The notes: a model not told the origin generated them from the letters alone. DNA of 62,521 nt from Chloroflexi bacterium OLB13 (GCA_001567485.1 JZRA01000020.1:1-62521); one strand, 5' to 3'. Counted from the stretch's first letter, positions 19,919 through 33,598 are shown. A program made the numbers and translations.

Positions 19919-21568
19919 TTATCCTTCAGATATGGCGGGTTTCTGCGGCATCGCATGACGCTGCAAGGCGCTGCGAACAAGGCCGACAAACAACGGATGC
20001 GGGTTGTTCGGCCGGCTCGCAAACTCAGGATGGAACTGTGATCCGAGCATATACGGATGATCTTTGACTTCCGCGATCTCGACAAGAGCGCCGTTCGGGC
20101 TTAGGCCGCTGAAGACCATGCCGGCCTGCTCGAACGCCTCACGGTATTCGTTGTTGAACTCGAACCGGTGACGATGCCGTTCGGAGACCGAGTCTGCCTT
20201 ACGATAGGCCTCCCATGCGGCGCTGTTCGGCTTGAGCATACATACGTAATGCCCCAGCCGCATCGTACCGCCCAGTTCCGCCACGGACTTCTGATCCAAC
20301 ATGAGGTCAATCACGTTATTCTCGCTGGTGCTCTCGAACTCTGCGCTGTTGGCATCCTCAAGGCCCAACACGTTGCGCGCGAACTCAATACACATCGTCT
20401 GCATGCCGAGACACAGCCCAAGGTACGGCACTTTGTTCTGCCGAGCATATCGCGCAGCAAGGATCTTGCCTTCGATTCCGCGCGGGCCAAAGCCGCCGGG
20501 AACGACAATCCCATCGAGGGTATCAAGTTCCTCGAGGTCGCGCCCGCGTTCCAGCTTTTCGGAGTGAATCCAAGCGATGTCCACTTTGGCCTCAAGCAGG
20601 CTTGCTGCGTGAAATATCGCCTCTTTCACGCTCATGTAGGCGTCATGCAGCTCGACGTACTTCCCGATGATCCCGATTCGGACTGTACGCTTGGGCTGAC
20701 GCATACGCCGTACCATCGCGCGCCACTCGTCGAGCGCAGGCGGCTTCACAACGCGATCAAGCTGGAGCCTTTTGACAATGAACTCGCCCAACCCCGCGTC
20801 TTCCAGCGCCAACGGTACATCGTACAGGAGATCGGTGGTCTCCAGCGGGATGACCGCACTCTCGTCGACATCACAGAACAGCGCGATCTTCTGCGTAACG
20901 TCTTTGCTGACCGGGTGATCGGTGCGCGCGATGATGACGTGCGGCTGAATACCCACACTGCGCAGATCACGAACGCTGTGCTGCGTCGGTTTGGTCTTCA
21001 GCTCTCCGGTCGCCCCGATATAGGGGAGAAACGTCACATGAACGTAACAGGTGTCCTCGCGCGGGAGGTTTTGGCGCATCTGGCGAATCGCCTCAAGGAA
21101 CGGCTGTCCCTCGATATCCCCGACGGTGCCACCAACCTCAACCAACACGACATCCGGGCTGCTGTCGAGGCTGACCATCTTGATACGGCGTCTGATCTCG
21201 TTGGTGATATGTGGAACCACCTGAATCGTGCCGCCGAGGTAATCACCCTGCCGTTCCTTGCCAATGATGTGACTGTACACTTGGCCGGCAGTCACGTTAC
21301 ATGTCTTGTTGAGTTCTTCGTCGATGAATCGTTCGTAGTGTCCGAGGTCGAGATCCGTCTCCGCGCCGTCAGAAGTGACGAAGACTTCACCATGCTGATA
21401 CGGACTCATCGTTCCCGGATCGACGTTGAGGTACGGATCGAGCTTCTGGATGGCGACTTTGAGACCGCGCGCCTTGAGGATTCGCCCGATGGCCGCAGCA
21501 GTGACTCCCTTGCCTACGGAGCTGACCACGCCGCCGGTCAGAAACACGTATTTCGGATTCGACATTGA
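19919..21568 (-). CDS. pyrG: CTP synthase
   Basis: PyrG makes CTP from UTP with ATP and glutamine. The N-terminal synthetase domain (about 1-270) begins MSNPKYVFLTGGVVSSVGKG, with the nucleotide loop. The C-terminal glutamine amidotransferase domain (about 290-540) has the nucleophile Cys in YLGLCLGMQ and the His-Glu pair in QFHPEFASRP. I use the ATG at 21566-21568, which matches the family start, rather than a TTG 15 bases upstream. It is the first gene of a three-gene operon with the deaminase-like gene and fabG. No attenuator-like leader is evident in the 97 bases between it and the Roadblock gene. Confidence 0.96.
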   Translation of the reverse strand, partial: SMSNPKYVFLTGGVVSSVGKGVTAAAIGRILKARGLKVAIQKLDPYLNVDPGTMSPYQHGEVFVTSDGAETDLDLGHYERFIDEELNKTCNVTAGQVYSHIIGKERQGDYLGGTIQVVPHITNEIRRRIKMVSLDSSPDVVLVEVGGTVGDIEGQPFLEAIRQMRQNLPREDTCYVHVTFLPYIGATGELKTKPTQHSVRDLRSVGIQPHVIIARTDHPVSKDVTQKIALFCDVDESAVIPLETTDLLYDVPLALEDAGLGEFIVKRLQLDRVVKPPALDEWRAMVRRMRQPKRTVRIGIIGKYVELHDAYMSVKEAIFHAASLLEAKVDIAWIHSEKLERGRDLEELDTLDGIVVPGGFGPRGIEGKILAARYARQNKVPYLGLCLGMQTMCIEFARNVLGLEDANSAEFESTSENNVIDLMLDQKSVAELGGTMRLGHYVCMLKPNSAAWEAYRKADSVSERHRHRFEFNNEYREAFEQAGMVFSGLSPNGALVEIAEVKDHPYMLGSQFHPEFASRPNNPHPLFVGLVRSALQRHAMPQKPAISEG

Positions 21569-21665
21569 GCAGACGCCTCGCAACGCACATCACACAAAAA
21601 CACGACGAGGCCGCATAGGCCCGCCGAAAAACGAATGGAATAACGCAGCGAACGCGACCGGCGCG

Positions 21666-22037
21666 CTAGATCAGCCCGACAAGTTCATCCGCTGCCCGGC
21701 GCATTTCAAGGAAGACCAACCCGAGCCGGGCATCCTCCCGAACCAGAGAAGTCAGGACAGCCTCGGTTCCGACCGAAACGAGGACGACCAGTCCCTTCTT
21801 CCCGCGTACGTAAACCTGTTCGAGCATGCCGCGCTGAAGCTCAACCGATATGCGCTCGCCCAACGACAGCATCGCGGCGGACATCGCTGAGACGCGATCT
21901 TCCTCCACGCCGACGGGCAGTGACGACGCGATGCTCAACCCATCGACACTAATGACTGCGGAAGCCTCTATGCCGGGGCCAGCCGCGTGCAGATCGCGCA
22001 AGCGATCCACCATCAATTCTGTCCGCGATTTCGCCAT
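21666..22037 (-). CDS. Roadblock/LC7-domain protein
   Basis: The protein (123 residues from ATG 22035-22037; a start at 22088 would add 17) is a single Roadblock/LC7 domain. It begins with a helix (MAKSRTELMVDRLRDL), then IEASAVISVDGLSIASSLP and LVVLVSVGTEAVLTSLVRED, the family's central beta strands. Such proteins usually partner small Ras-like (MglA/Gtr type) GTPases and regulate polarity or motility. No GTPase gene is in this window. A -10 at 22102-22107 would start transcription near 22095, leaving both ATGs possible. I prefer the shorter form because it starts where family members usually do. Confidence 0.8.
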   Translation of the reverse strand: MAKSRTELMVDRLRDLHAAGPGIEASAVISVDGLSIASSLPVGVEEDRVSAMSAAMLSLGERISVELQRGMLEQVYVRGKKGLVVLVSVGTEAVLTSLVREDARLGLVFLEMRRAADELVGLI

Positions 22038-22101
22038 TGGCCGTTCGCTCCCGTTCTCGCGCAAATTTCGCAGCTGCGTGTTCGGCATAGATAACGCTCA
22101 C

Positions 22102-22129
22102 ATTGTAGCAGAAATCCGACGGCGCGCAA
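22102..22129 (-). promoter_or_regulatory. Promoter of the Roadblock gene
   Basis: On the minus strand TTGCGC (22124-22129), 16 bases, TACAAT (22102-22107). It faces away from the MoxR gene promoter in the same 222-base divergent region. Confidence 0.5.
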
Positions 22130-22220
22130 AAACTATCGAGGCGGTATACTGGGGTTGAGACGTGAGCATTACGTACTCGTGCCGTAGGGAGACCGTGGTC
22201 TCCCGAAGCATTTCTACCAC

Positions 22221-22226
22221 TATAAT
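22221..22226 (+). promoter_or_regulatory. -10 box of the MoxR gene
   Basis: TATAAT, 33 bases before the ATG of the MoxR gene. The -35 region is weak. The context ACTATAATNNCGCAAGCC recurs before rimO. Confidence 0.5.
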
Positions 22227-22259
22227 GTCGCAAGCCAAACTATCAAGCGAACGCACACG

Positions 22260-23240
22260 ATGAATGATCGCGCAACCCGCACACCCGGAGAAGCCCAAAA
22301 CATCGTCGCGACGGTTCAGACTGTCGCCGAACGAATCGTGCAATCGGTCGGACAAGTCATCTTCGGGAAGCGCAACGAGATCCGCCTGACCGTCCTCGGC
22401 CTGCTCTCTCAGGGGCATATCCTTCTCGAGGACATCCCCGGTGTTGGAAAGACCATGCTGGCGCGTGCCTTGGCGCGCTCGATGGGCATCCGGTTCAGTC
22501 GAATTCAGTTCACACCGGATATGCTGCCTTCAGACGTTACAGGGGTCAGCATCTTCAATCAAGAATCGCGCCAGTTCGAGTTCCGGCCGGGGCCGATCTT
22601 CGCCCAGATCGTGCTCGCGGACGAGATCAACCGCGCGACAGCCAAAACCCAGTCTGCCCTGCTTGAAGCGATGGAAGAGCGGCAGGTGACAGTCGACGGC
22701 CACACCTACCAGATGTACGATCCGTTCCTCATCATCGCAACTCAAAATCCAATCGAGTACGAAGGCACGTTCCCGCTTCCAGAGGCACAGCTCGACCGCT
22801 TCTTGATCCGCATCCAGCTCGGCTATCCAAGCCCGACCGAAGAACTCGTCGTCTTGAGTGCGCAGCAGTACGAGCATCCCATCAACAACATGCGGCAGGT
22901 CGTCACGGTTCAGGAGCTATCTGCCGCACAGGCCGCTGTCCGCGATGTGTATGTTGCCGAGGAGATCAAGCGGTATATCGTCGAGATTGTGAATGCGACG
23001 CGCAATCACCCGAAGGTGTATCTCGGCGCAAGCCCGCGCGGCTCATTGGCGCTGTTCCGTTGTTCGCAAACCCGTGCTGCTATGGCTGGCCGGGATTACG
23101 TCCTCCCGGACGACGTTAAGGCGCTCGCTGAGGTCACGCTCGCACATCGCATAATCGCCAACGACCGCGATGAAAACACCCGGATAATCGTGCAAGAGGT
23201 GTTGCAGTACACGCCGGTGCCGGGTGCTTCTGCCCGCTGA
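22260..23240 (+). CDS. MoxR-family AAA+ ATPase
   Basis: The 326-residue ATPase has the MoxR form of the AAA+ motifs: Walker [18 protein letters not shown] (about 59-75), Walker [10 protein letters not shown] (about 117-125), [14 protein letters not shown] and the sensor [22 protein letters not shown]. MoxR ATPases act as chaperones that insert cofactors or activate partner proteins, typically together with a DUF58 protein and von Willebrand-A proteins. The DUF58 gene follows after 5 bases, so the pair is an operon. No vWA gene follows here. Confidence 0.93.
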   Translation: MNDRATRTPGEAQNIVATVQTVAERIVQSVGQVIFGKRNEIRLTVLGLLSQGHILLEDIPGVGKTMLARALARSMGIRFSRIQFTPDMLPSDVTGVSIFNQESRQFEFRPGPIFAQIVLADEINRATAKTQSALLEAMEERQVTVDGHTYQMYDPFLIIATQNPIEYEGTFPLPEAQLDRFLIRIQLGYPSPTEELVVLSAQQYEHPINNMRQVVTVQELSAAQAAVRDVYVAEEIKRYIVEIVNATRNHPKVYLGASPRGSLALFRCSQTRAAMAGRDYVLPDDVKALAEVTLAHRIIANDRDENTRIIVQEVLQYTPVPGASAR

Positions 23241-23245
23241 GCGCG

Positions 23246-24508
23246 ATGACCACCCACTCCAATCGCCGAAATATCATCTATCTGATGATCTCCGCCTGTT
23301 TGCTGGGCGGACTCTTCACCGGCGAGTCGGTGCTGTTCAACGTGGCGTACCTGCTGGGTGGACTGTTGTTCATCTCGCTGATATGGGCCATCTTCGCCGT
23401 CCGATGGGTGCGCATTTCACGCCGCACACACGCTCAGGTGGCGCAGGTCGGCAGGTCGATAGAAGAAGCGTTCTCCGTTCGTAACACCGCGTTCCTGCCA
23501 AAACTCTGGCTCGAAGTCCGGGATCACTCGACCCTGCCCAATCACCGCGCAAGTCATGTCGTTCCGGCGCTTCCAGCGCGCGGCCGGTACTCGTGGACTG
23601 TCAAGACACTGTGCGTATCGCGCGGGGAGTTCCGTCTCGGCGGCCTCACGATCGTCAGCGGTGATCCGTTCGGGTTCTTTGTCTCGCCGCGAGTCATCAA
23701 AGGTGATCGGCGCATCGTCGTCTTCCCGGAAGTCGTGCCCATGAAGCGATTCGCGCTGCCTGCCGGCTTCGCGTCTGGCGGCGAAACCCAGCGCAAGCGC
23801 TCGCCGACCATTACGACTAATGCATCCGGCGTGCGCGACTACGTTCCGGGTGACAGTATCAACCGGATCCACTGGCGCAGCACCGCACGCAAGGAAAAGC
23901 TAATCGTCAAGGAGTTCGAGATCGACCCGATCGTCGACCTGTGGCTCTTCGCGGACTTCTCGGCGCAAACCCTAGTCGAAGATCCATCGATTCACCGTAT
24001 CAACGGGATCGGGCCGATTATCCCGCGCGCGCCGGGCATCCCGCCGTCGACCGAGGAATACGTCGCCGTGTGCAGCGCGTCGATTGCCTCACACTTTCTA
24101 AACATCGACCGTTCAGTGGGGTTCATGGCCTACATCCCCGCCCGGCGTATCCTCCAGCCTGACCGGTCGCGCCGGCAGCTCAACGACATCCTCGAGGCGT
24201 TATCTATCGCTCGCAGTCTGTCTGAGCAAACACTCGAGCGCATGCTTCAGATGGAGACACAGTATTTCACGCGTGGCACGACGTTGATTATTGTGACTGC
24301 ATCTGCCGATCCGACTTGGGTTCCGCGTGCCGCGCGGTTACAGCGGCGCGGCATCCGCCCTTCGGTCGTACTTATCGACTCCGGCTCTTTCAATTCGCTG
24401 CTCACGGCCGAGCCTGTGCGCGCCGCACTGCGCAGCGCAGGAATTCCGTACGTAGCGGTTCGCCGTGGTGACGATATCGGAACGGTTCTGTCCCAAAAGC
24501 CGCAGTAG
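23246..24508 (+). CDS. DUF58-domain membrane protein
   Basis: The 420-residue protein has two hydrophobic segments at the N-terminus (about 9-27 and 29-51). A beta domain follows, then the DUF58 signature GVRDYVPGDSINRIHWRSTARKEKL-type (about 193-217, YVPGD and IHWR visible). It ends in a Rossmann-like vWA-type region (about 340-415, TTLIIVTASADPTW and RRGIRPSVVLID). DUF58 proteins are the standard partners of MoxR ATPases, and the 5-base spacing fits that. The biological process served is not shown by the sequence. Confidence 0.9.
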   Translation: MTTHSNRRNIIYLMISACLLGGLFTGESVLFNVAYLLGGLLFISLIWAIFAVRWVRISRRTHAQVAQVGRSIEEAFSVRNTAFLPKLWLEVRDHSTLPNHRASHVVPALPARGRYSWTVKTLCVSRGEFRLGGLTIVSGDPFGFFVSPRVIKGDRRIVVFPEVVPMKRFALPAGFASGGETQRKRSPTITTNASGVRDYVPGDSINRIHWRSTARKEKLIVKEFEIDPIVDLWLFADFSAQTLVEDPSIHRINGIGPIIPRAPGIPPSTEEYVAVCSASIASHFLNIDRSVGFMAYIPARRILQPDRSRRQLNDILEALSIARSLSEQTLERMLQMETQYFTRGTTLIIVTASADPTWVPRAARLQRRGIRPSVVLIDSGSFNSLLTAEPVRAALRSAGIPYVAVRRGDDIGTVLSQKPQ

Positions 24509-24540
24509 TCAAACATCACAGACTACAATTCCCGTAAACA

Positions 24541-24573
24541 AAACGGGACGGATCGCCGTGATCCGTCCCGTTT
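24541..24573 (-). terminator. Terminator of rpoC (also usable from the plus strand)
   Basis: A perfect 14-base-pair stem (AAACGGGACGGATC with its complement) around a 5-base loop. On the minus strand it is followed by TTGTTT after the stem's own T's, 24 bases after the rpoC stop. On the plus strand it could also end the DUF58 transcript, but the trailing T's are fewer. Confidence 0.9.
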
Positions 24574-24596
24574 GATTCAGTCACACGAGGGCCGTA

Positions 24597-29171
<4,575 letters not shown>

Positions 29172-29249
29172 GGCGCATCCTCCTACAGCTGAATGGAACG
29201 GGTCGAGAACGTGCGGGGACTACTCTACAACAGTTCGCTAACGAATACG

Positions 29250-29284
29250 AAGCCAGCCGTCAACCAAGATTGGACGACGCTGGC
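29250..29284 (-). other. Hairpin in the rpoC leader
   Basis: On the minus strand AGCCAGC-GTC pairs with GAC-G-GCTGGCT, a 7+3 base-pair stem with one bulged G. It lies about 35-70 bases after the predicted rpoC transcription start. No T run follows, so it is not a simple terminator. It could be a leader structure or a remnant of a prfB terminator. Confidence 0.4.
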
Positions 29285-29325
29285 TTAGGTGAATTGCACC
29301 GTACGCTACGCATCTGTAATCGGGA

Positions 29326-29354
29326 ATTATACGTACCGGCGATACCTACGTCAA
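29326..29354 (-). promoter_or_regulatory. Strong promoter upstream of rpoC
   Basis: On the minus strand TTGACG (29349-29354), 17 bases, TATAAT (29326-29331). This is close to ideal and lies in the 215-base gap between prfB and rpoC. The leader before the TTG start would be about 147 bases. Confidence 0.8.
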
Positions 29355-29386
29355 GCCAAACCAGAACAATATCGAACCACAAGCGC

Positions 29387-30487
29387 CTACCTTCCGTTGT
29401 TCGCTTGGTCGACCTTCATGTGAAGAAAGGCCTCCATGAAATCGTTGAGCCGTCCGTCCAGCACAGCAGTCGTGTTGCCTGTTTCGTGATTGGTTCGGTG
29501 ATCCTTGACCAGCTGATACGGATGAAGCACATACGAGCGAATCTGGTTGCCCCACTCCGCGTTGACGTTCTCACCCTTGAGGGCCGCCAACTCGGCGTCG
29601 TGCCGCTGCCGTTCGAGATCGGCAAGCCGCGCTCTGAGGATCATCATTGCGCGGTCGCGGTTCTGTGCTTGACTGCGCTCGTTCTGGCATTGGATCACGA
29701 TGCCGGTCGGAAGATGCGTGATCCGTACAGCCGTGTCGTTCTTCTGCATGTGCTGTCCACCTGCTCCGCCGGCGCGATAGGTGTCGATGCGCAGATCCTT
29801 CTCGTTGATCTCGATGTCGATATCATCTTGGATGTCGGGCCATAATTCGACTTTGACAAATGACGTATGGCGGCGGCTCGCCGAGTCGAAGGGACTCAGC
29901 CGGACAAGGCGGTGTACTCCCTGTTCGCTGCGCAGATAACCGTAGGCGTAGTTGCCGCGTATCCCCAGGGTCACGCTCTTGATCCCGGCTTCCTCGCCTT
30001 CGCTGCGCTCGATCACCTCGACCTTATAGCCGTTGTCTTCCGCCCAGCGCAGGTACATGCGCTCCAGCATCTGCGCCCAGTCCTGCGAATCGGTACCGCC
30101 CGCGCCCGCGTGAATGGCAAGAAACGCATCGCGCGAGTCATTTGGCCCGCTTAAGAGCGCCTGAATCGACATACGATCGACGACACTCTGGAGGTCTGCG
30201 TATTCGGCGTCAAGTTCGCCTTCAAGTTCGGGATCATTCAGCGATGCTAACTCTAGCGCATCTGAGATCCGCGCTTGCAGCTTTTGCCACGGCTCGATGC
30301 GATCTTTCAGCCGCGCAATCTCCTGCATCACTTTCTGAGCGGCCTCTGGATTGCCCCAGAAGCCCGCCTCGCCGGTCTGTTCTTCGAGTTCAGCAACCTT
30401 GCGCGCCAAGTCGGCAATCGCGAGGCGGCGCGACAAATTCCCTACCGTGGTGTTGAGTTCTTTGAACTGTCCTACTGCGGCACTCAC
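29387..30487 (-). CDS. prfB: Peptide chain release factor 2 (single-frame gene)
   Basis: RF2 reads UGA and UAA stops and triggers peptide release. The 366-residue protein has the SPF anticodon-like tripeptide (RLVRLSPFDS) and the catalytic GGQ loop (AGGAGGQHMQKND). Most bacterial prfB genes need a +1 frameshift at an in-frame UGA about 25 codons in. Here the N-terminal helix reads LSRRLAIADLARKVAEL without any break, so this control is absent. The start is GTG (30485-30487), with AGGGG about 10 bases before it. It lies 12 bases downstream of the TrmH-type gene, so ftsY, trmH and prfB form one minus-strand operon. Confidence 0.95.
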   Translation of the reverse strand: MSAAVGQFKELNTTVGNLSRRLAIADLARKVAELEEQTGEAGFWGNPEAAQKVMQEIARLKDRIEPWQKLQARISDALELASLNDPELEGELDAEYADLQSVVDRMSIQALLSGPNDSRDAFLAIHAGAGGTDSQDWAQMLERMYLRWAEDNGYKVEVIERSEGEEAGIKSVTLGIRGNYAYGYLRSEQGVHRLVRLSPFDSASRRHTSFVKVELWPDIQDDIDIEINEKDLRIDTYRAGGAGGQHMQKNDTAVRITHLPTGIVIQCQNERSQAQNRDRAMMILRARLADLERQRHDAELAALKGENVNAEWGNQIRSYVLHPYQLVKDHRTNHETGNTTAVLDGRLNDFMEAFLHMKVDQANNGR

Positions 30488-30499
30488 GACGGGCTACCC

Positions 30500-31285
30500 C
30501 TACTGGTTACGTGTCTGTCGATACATTTCAAACATGAGCACCGCGCCCGCCGCCGCTACGTTGAGCGAGTCCGCGATCTTGCCCGCCATCGGGATGATGA
30601 TCCGTTCGTCCGCGAACGCGAGCCATGCCTCCGGTAGGCCAATGTCTTCCTGCCCCATCAAGAGCACGCTGTCTTTGACAAACTGCACGCTGAACGCATC
30701 CGTCGCCGCATCCAAATGAGTCGCATACGTGCGAAGCCCGCGTGTAGAGAAGGCGTCCTGCGCCTGCGCAGTCGTCATTTCATATACGTTGCCCAGAAAC
30801 ACCGCGCCGGTGCTCGCACGGATCACGTTCGGGTTGTACACGTCGATCGGACAGTCGATCAAGACCACGCTGCCGAACCCGGCCGCGTCCGCCGTGCGCA
30901 GCAGTGCCCCGACGTTTCCGGGCTTCTCAATCGCAGCAAGTGCCAGCACTGGAACGCGCCCTATGCGCAAGAATTCCGCCGCTCCGGGTATGGCCTGCCG
31001 CATCATCACAGCCGCTATCCCGTCGTTGTTGTCCCGATAGCTGGCCTTATCCAGCGCCTGCGCCGACACGGGAATCTGCGCGTCAATCGACACGTCGCTC
31101 AACGTTCCGAACCGTGACGACTCGATCAGGACGTAATCGACCTGATGACCGGCCGCGAGCGCACGCGCCAGATCGCGCCGGCTGTCGATCACGTAGCGGT
31201 TTTCCTCAACGCGCGCACGATGATCGCGCAGGCGGCGCACCTGCTTGATGCGCGGATTCTGAAGGCTGGTGATCGCATCCACCAT
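30500..31285 (-). CDS. TrmH/SpoU-family RNA 2'-O-methyltransferase
   Basis: The protein (261 residues from ATG 31283-31285) is a SPOUT-class methyltransferase of tRNA or rRNA ribose. Family motifs are KPGNVGALLRTADAAG, VYNPNVIRASTGAVF, and LLMGQEDIGLP with IPMAGKIADSLNVAAAGAVL at the C-terminus, which form the SAM-binding knot. The N-terminal part (ITSLQNPRIKQVRRLRDHRAR) is the usual substrate-binding domain of the 23S rRNA-type members. An upstream in-frame extension to 31372 overlaps ftsY and lacks family character, so I reject it. The exact target nucleotide is unknown. Confidence 0.88.
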   Translation of the reverse strand: MVDAITSLQNPRIKQVRRLRDHRARVEENRYVIDSRRDLARALAAGHQVDYVLIESSRFGTLSDVSIDAQIPVSAQALDKASYRDNNDGIAAVMMRQAIPGAAEFLRIGRVPVLALAAIEKPGNVGALLRTADAAGFGSVVLIDCPIDVYNPNVIRASTGAVFLGNVYEMTTAQAQDAFSTRGLRTYATHLDAATDAFSVQFVKDSVLLMGQEDIGLPEAWLAFADERIIIPMAGKIADSLNVAAAGAVLMFEMYRQTRNQ

Positions 31286-31301
31286 TCTGCACTCAGACAG
31301 C

Positions 31302-32207
31302 CTAGTTCTCTCCGAATAAGCTGAGGGTGAAGTTCTCAGGGTTGAACAGCACCATATCATCCATGCCTTCACCCAAGCCGACGTACTGCACAGGCAGCCC
31401 TAGTTCTTCAAACACGGCAAACACCATCCCGCCCTTTGCCGACCCGTCGAGTTTGGTGACAATCGCGCCGGTGACGTTCACGACTTCACCGAATTTCTTA
31501 GCCTGCTCCAGCGCATTTTGGCCGGTTGTGCCGTCCAACACGAGCAGCACTTCGTGGGGAGCATCCGGCACCACCCTGCTGCATACTGCCTTAACCTTGG
31601 CGAGTTCATCCATCAGATTAGCGTTGTTATGCAGCCTGCCCGCTGTGTCGATGATGAGCACGTCGATCCCACGCGCCTTCGCGGCGGTGACGGCGTCAAA
31701 TACTAACGCCGCAGGATCCCCGCCCTGCTTGCCGGCAACAACCGGCACCCCGACCCGTTCGCCCCACATCTGCAGCTGCTCGATCGCCGCGGCGCGGAAC
31801 GTGTCGCCAGCGCACAGCATGACTTTGCGGCCAGCCAGCTTCAACCGGTGCGCCAGCTTGGCAATCGACGTCGTCTTGCCACTGCCGTTCACGCCTACGA
31901 TAAGTACGACCGACAGTTCCCTACCGCTGATGTTCATGGTCGGCGGAAAGCGCAAGCGTTCCTTCAACACCTGACGCAGCGCGGCTTGTAGACGTTCGGG
32001 GTCGCGAATGCTTTCACGGTTAGCCTTGGCACGCAAATCCTCAACGACCGCCTGAGCCGTATGTACTCCGAGATCGCTTTGAATCAGAACGGCTTCGATG
32101 TCGTCCCACGTATCGTCAGTGATCGCGCCACCGCCGCCCAACACCGACGCAAGGCGGCCAAAAAAGGATTGGCGTGTCTTTGACATGCCGCGACGAAAGA
32201 TACCCAC
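31302..32207 (-). CDS. ftsY: Signal recognition particle receptor FtsY
   Basis: FtsY is the membrane receptor that takes ribosome-SRP complexes to the translocon and hydrolyses GTP with Ffh. The 301-residue protein is the NG core only, lacking the long acidic A domain of the E. coli protein. The G motifs are GVNGSGKTTSIAKLAHRL (P loop), DTAGRLHNNANLMDEL (G3) and TKLDGSAKGG (G4/G5). The N-terminal helix MGIFRRGMSKTRQSFFGRL could be the lipid-binding part. It is the first gene of the ftsY-trmH-prfB unit and has its own promoter at 32260-32288. Confidence 0.95.
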   Translation of the reverse strand: MGIFRRGMSKTRQSFFGRLASVLGGGGAITDDTWDDIEAVLIQSDLGVHTAQAVVEDLRAKANRESIRDPERLQAALRQVLKERLRFPPTMNISGRELSVVLIVGVNGSGKTTSIAKLAHRLKLAGRKVMLCAGDTFRAAAIEQLQMWGERVGVPVVAGKQGGDPAALVFDAVTAAKARGIDVLIIDTAGRLHNNANLMDELAKVKAVCSRVVPDAPHEVLLVLDGTTGQNALEQAKKFGEVVNVTGAIVTKLDGSAKGGMVFAVFEELGLPVQYVGLGEGMDDMVLFNPENFTLSLFGEN

Positions 32208-32259
32208 GCTGCTGCTCCGTCAGTTATTCAGGGGATTACGAGCGGACGTAACTGCGAGT

Positions 32260-32288
32260 AGTATACAAGTGCCCGATAGCCGTCACAA
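32260..32288 (-). promoter_or_regulatory. Promoter of ftsY
   Basis: On the minus strand TTGTGA (32283-32288), 17 bases, TATACT (32260-32265). It lies in the 102-base divergent gap between ftsY and moaC. Confidence 0.6.
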
Positions 32289-32309
32289 GATGAGAGGACC
32301 AGTCCTGAG

Positions 32310-32807
32310 ATGAGCAGTGACTTGACCCATTTGGATTCGGCGGGCGCCGCGCGCATGGTGGATGTCGGCGATAAGCCGTCGACCCCCCGAACCGCTGTCG
32401 CGGAGGGCCGCATTACGATGAAGCCATCCACGCTTGACCTGATTCGCTCCGGCTCGTTGAAAAAGGGAGATGTCAGCGCCGTCGCCCGGATCGCCGGTGT
32501 CATGGCGGCCAAGCGGACATCCGAGTTGATCCCACTGTGCCACCCCATCGCGCTGACGCGAATTGACGTGGACATCCGGCTGTCAGATACCGAGCCGGTG
32601 GTGTACGTTACGGCCGAAGCGCGTACGGTCGGGCAAACTGGCGTCGAGATGGAAGCATTGACCGCGGTCAGCGTCGCGGCGCTCACCATCTACGACATGG
32701 CGAAGGCCGTTGACCGCGAGATGCGTATCGAAGGCATCCGGCTGCTCAGTAAGACCGGCGGCATCCATGGCGACTACCATGCGGGCGATACGGAGCCACG
32801 CGGATGA
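32310..32807 (+). CDS. moaC: Cyclic pyranopterin monophosphate synthase MoaC
   Basis: MoaC completes the conversion of GTP to cyclic pyranopterin monophosphate after MoaA, the first stage of molybdenum-cofactor synthesis. The 165-residue protein begins [19 protein letters not shown]. It contains [44 protein letters not shown] and the active-site Lys region [19 protein letters not shown]. Its stop overlaps the next start in an ATGA, so MoaC and the MoaD-MoaE fusion are translationally coupled. moaA is not in the window. Confidence 0.95.
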   Translation: MSSDLTHLDSAGAARMVDVGDKPSTPRTAVAEGRITMKPSTLDLIRSGSLKKGDVSAVARIAGVMAAKRTSELIPLCHPIALTRIDVDIRLSDTEPVVYVTAEARTVGQTGVEMEALTAVSVAALTIYDMAKAVDREMRIEGIRLLSKTGGIHGDYHAGDTEPRG

Positions 32808-33526
32808 ACATCAATGTGTTGTTGTTTGCGACGCTCAAGGATTTGGTCGGAACCCGCCGCTTGGCAGTGAGCCTCGGTGACGGCGCCGCGGTCGACGACC
32901 TCCGTTCTCATCTCGCCGCGAAGCACCCTGCCGCAGCGCAGGCGATCTTTCAGGCGATTGCCGCCTTGAACGAGGAATTCGCACAGGGAGAGGATGTGCT
33001 TCATGACGGCGATACGGTGGCGCTGTTCCCACCGGTCAGCGGCGGCAGCACAGACCGTCCAGAGATCTACTTGCTCCCTTACGAGCCGATCGACATCGAC
33101 GCTCTGCTCGCGCAGATCAGCCCATCCTCGGTCGGGGCGGCCTGCGTCTTCACGGGGTTAGTGCGCGGCGAGACATCACGTCCCGGTCACCAACGCAAGA
33201 CGGCACGCCTCGAATACGAAGCCTACGAGTCGATGGCTCTTGCCAAGATGCAGCAGGTAGCCGCCGAAATCCGCACCCAATGGCCGTTGGTCGTAGGGAT
33301 CGCCATCGTTCAGCGGCTTGGCAGCCTTGACGTGGGACAGACAACGGTGCTCATCGCGTGTACCTCCCCGCACCGCGACGACGGCTGTTTCGAGGCGGCG
33401 CGCTACGGCATCGACCGGCTCAAGCAGATCGTCCCCGTCTGGAAGCAGGAGATCGGCCAAGACGGCGCGACATGGATCGAAGGCACATACATTCCGGAGG
33501 ATCACGATCGACGCTCCAACGGCTAG
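32804..33526 (+). CDS. MoaD-MoaE fusion (molybdopterin synthase in one chain)
   Basis: Residues 1-81 are MoaD, a ubiquitin-like sulfur carrier that ends in FPPVSGG. Residues from about 87 to 240 are MoaE ([28 protein letters not shown], then the substrate Lys/Arg region and VPVWKQE). In ordinary molybdopterin synthase the Gly-Gly end of MoaD must be free to carry a thiocarboxylate. Here it continues straight into STDRPEIY, so the chain must be cut after Gly81 or work differently. A related fused protein, MoaX of Mycobacterium tuberculosis, is known to be processed. The GG is fully conserved, which supports cleavage. It overlaps moaC by 4 bases. Confidence 0.92.
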   Translation: MNINVLLFATLKDLVGTRRLAVSLGDGAAVDDLRSHLAAKHPAAAQAIFQAIAALNEEFAQGEDVLHDGDTVALFPPVSGGSTDRPEIYLLPYEPIDIDALLAQISPSSVGAACVFTGLVRGETSRPGHQRKTARLEYEAYESMALAKMQQVAAEIRTQWPLVVGIAIVQRLGSLDVGQTTVLIACTSPHRDDGCFEAARYGIDRLKQIVPVWKQEIGQDGATWIEGTYIPEDHDRRSNG

Positions 33527-33598
33527 CACGAGCAGGCCGCTGTGTGGTATATACGCGGCAGATTCTGAAGACTACTCGGCAGTGTTTGGGAGAACATT

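Noticed and set aside
20168..21568. 466-codon open frame on the plus strand
   Set aside because: Antisense to pyrG along most of its length, with no domain signature.
18130..22037. Roadblock gene as part of the pyrG operon
   Set aside because: It is on the same strand, but it has its own promoter and about 97 bases separate it from pyrG, so co-transcription is possible but not shown.
31286..31372. N-terminal extension of the TrmH-family protein
   Set aside because: The added 29 residues overlap ftsY out of frame and do not resemble the family; the ATG at 31285 matches the usual start.
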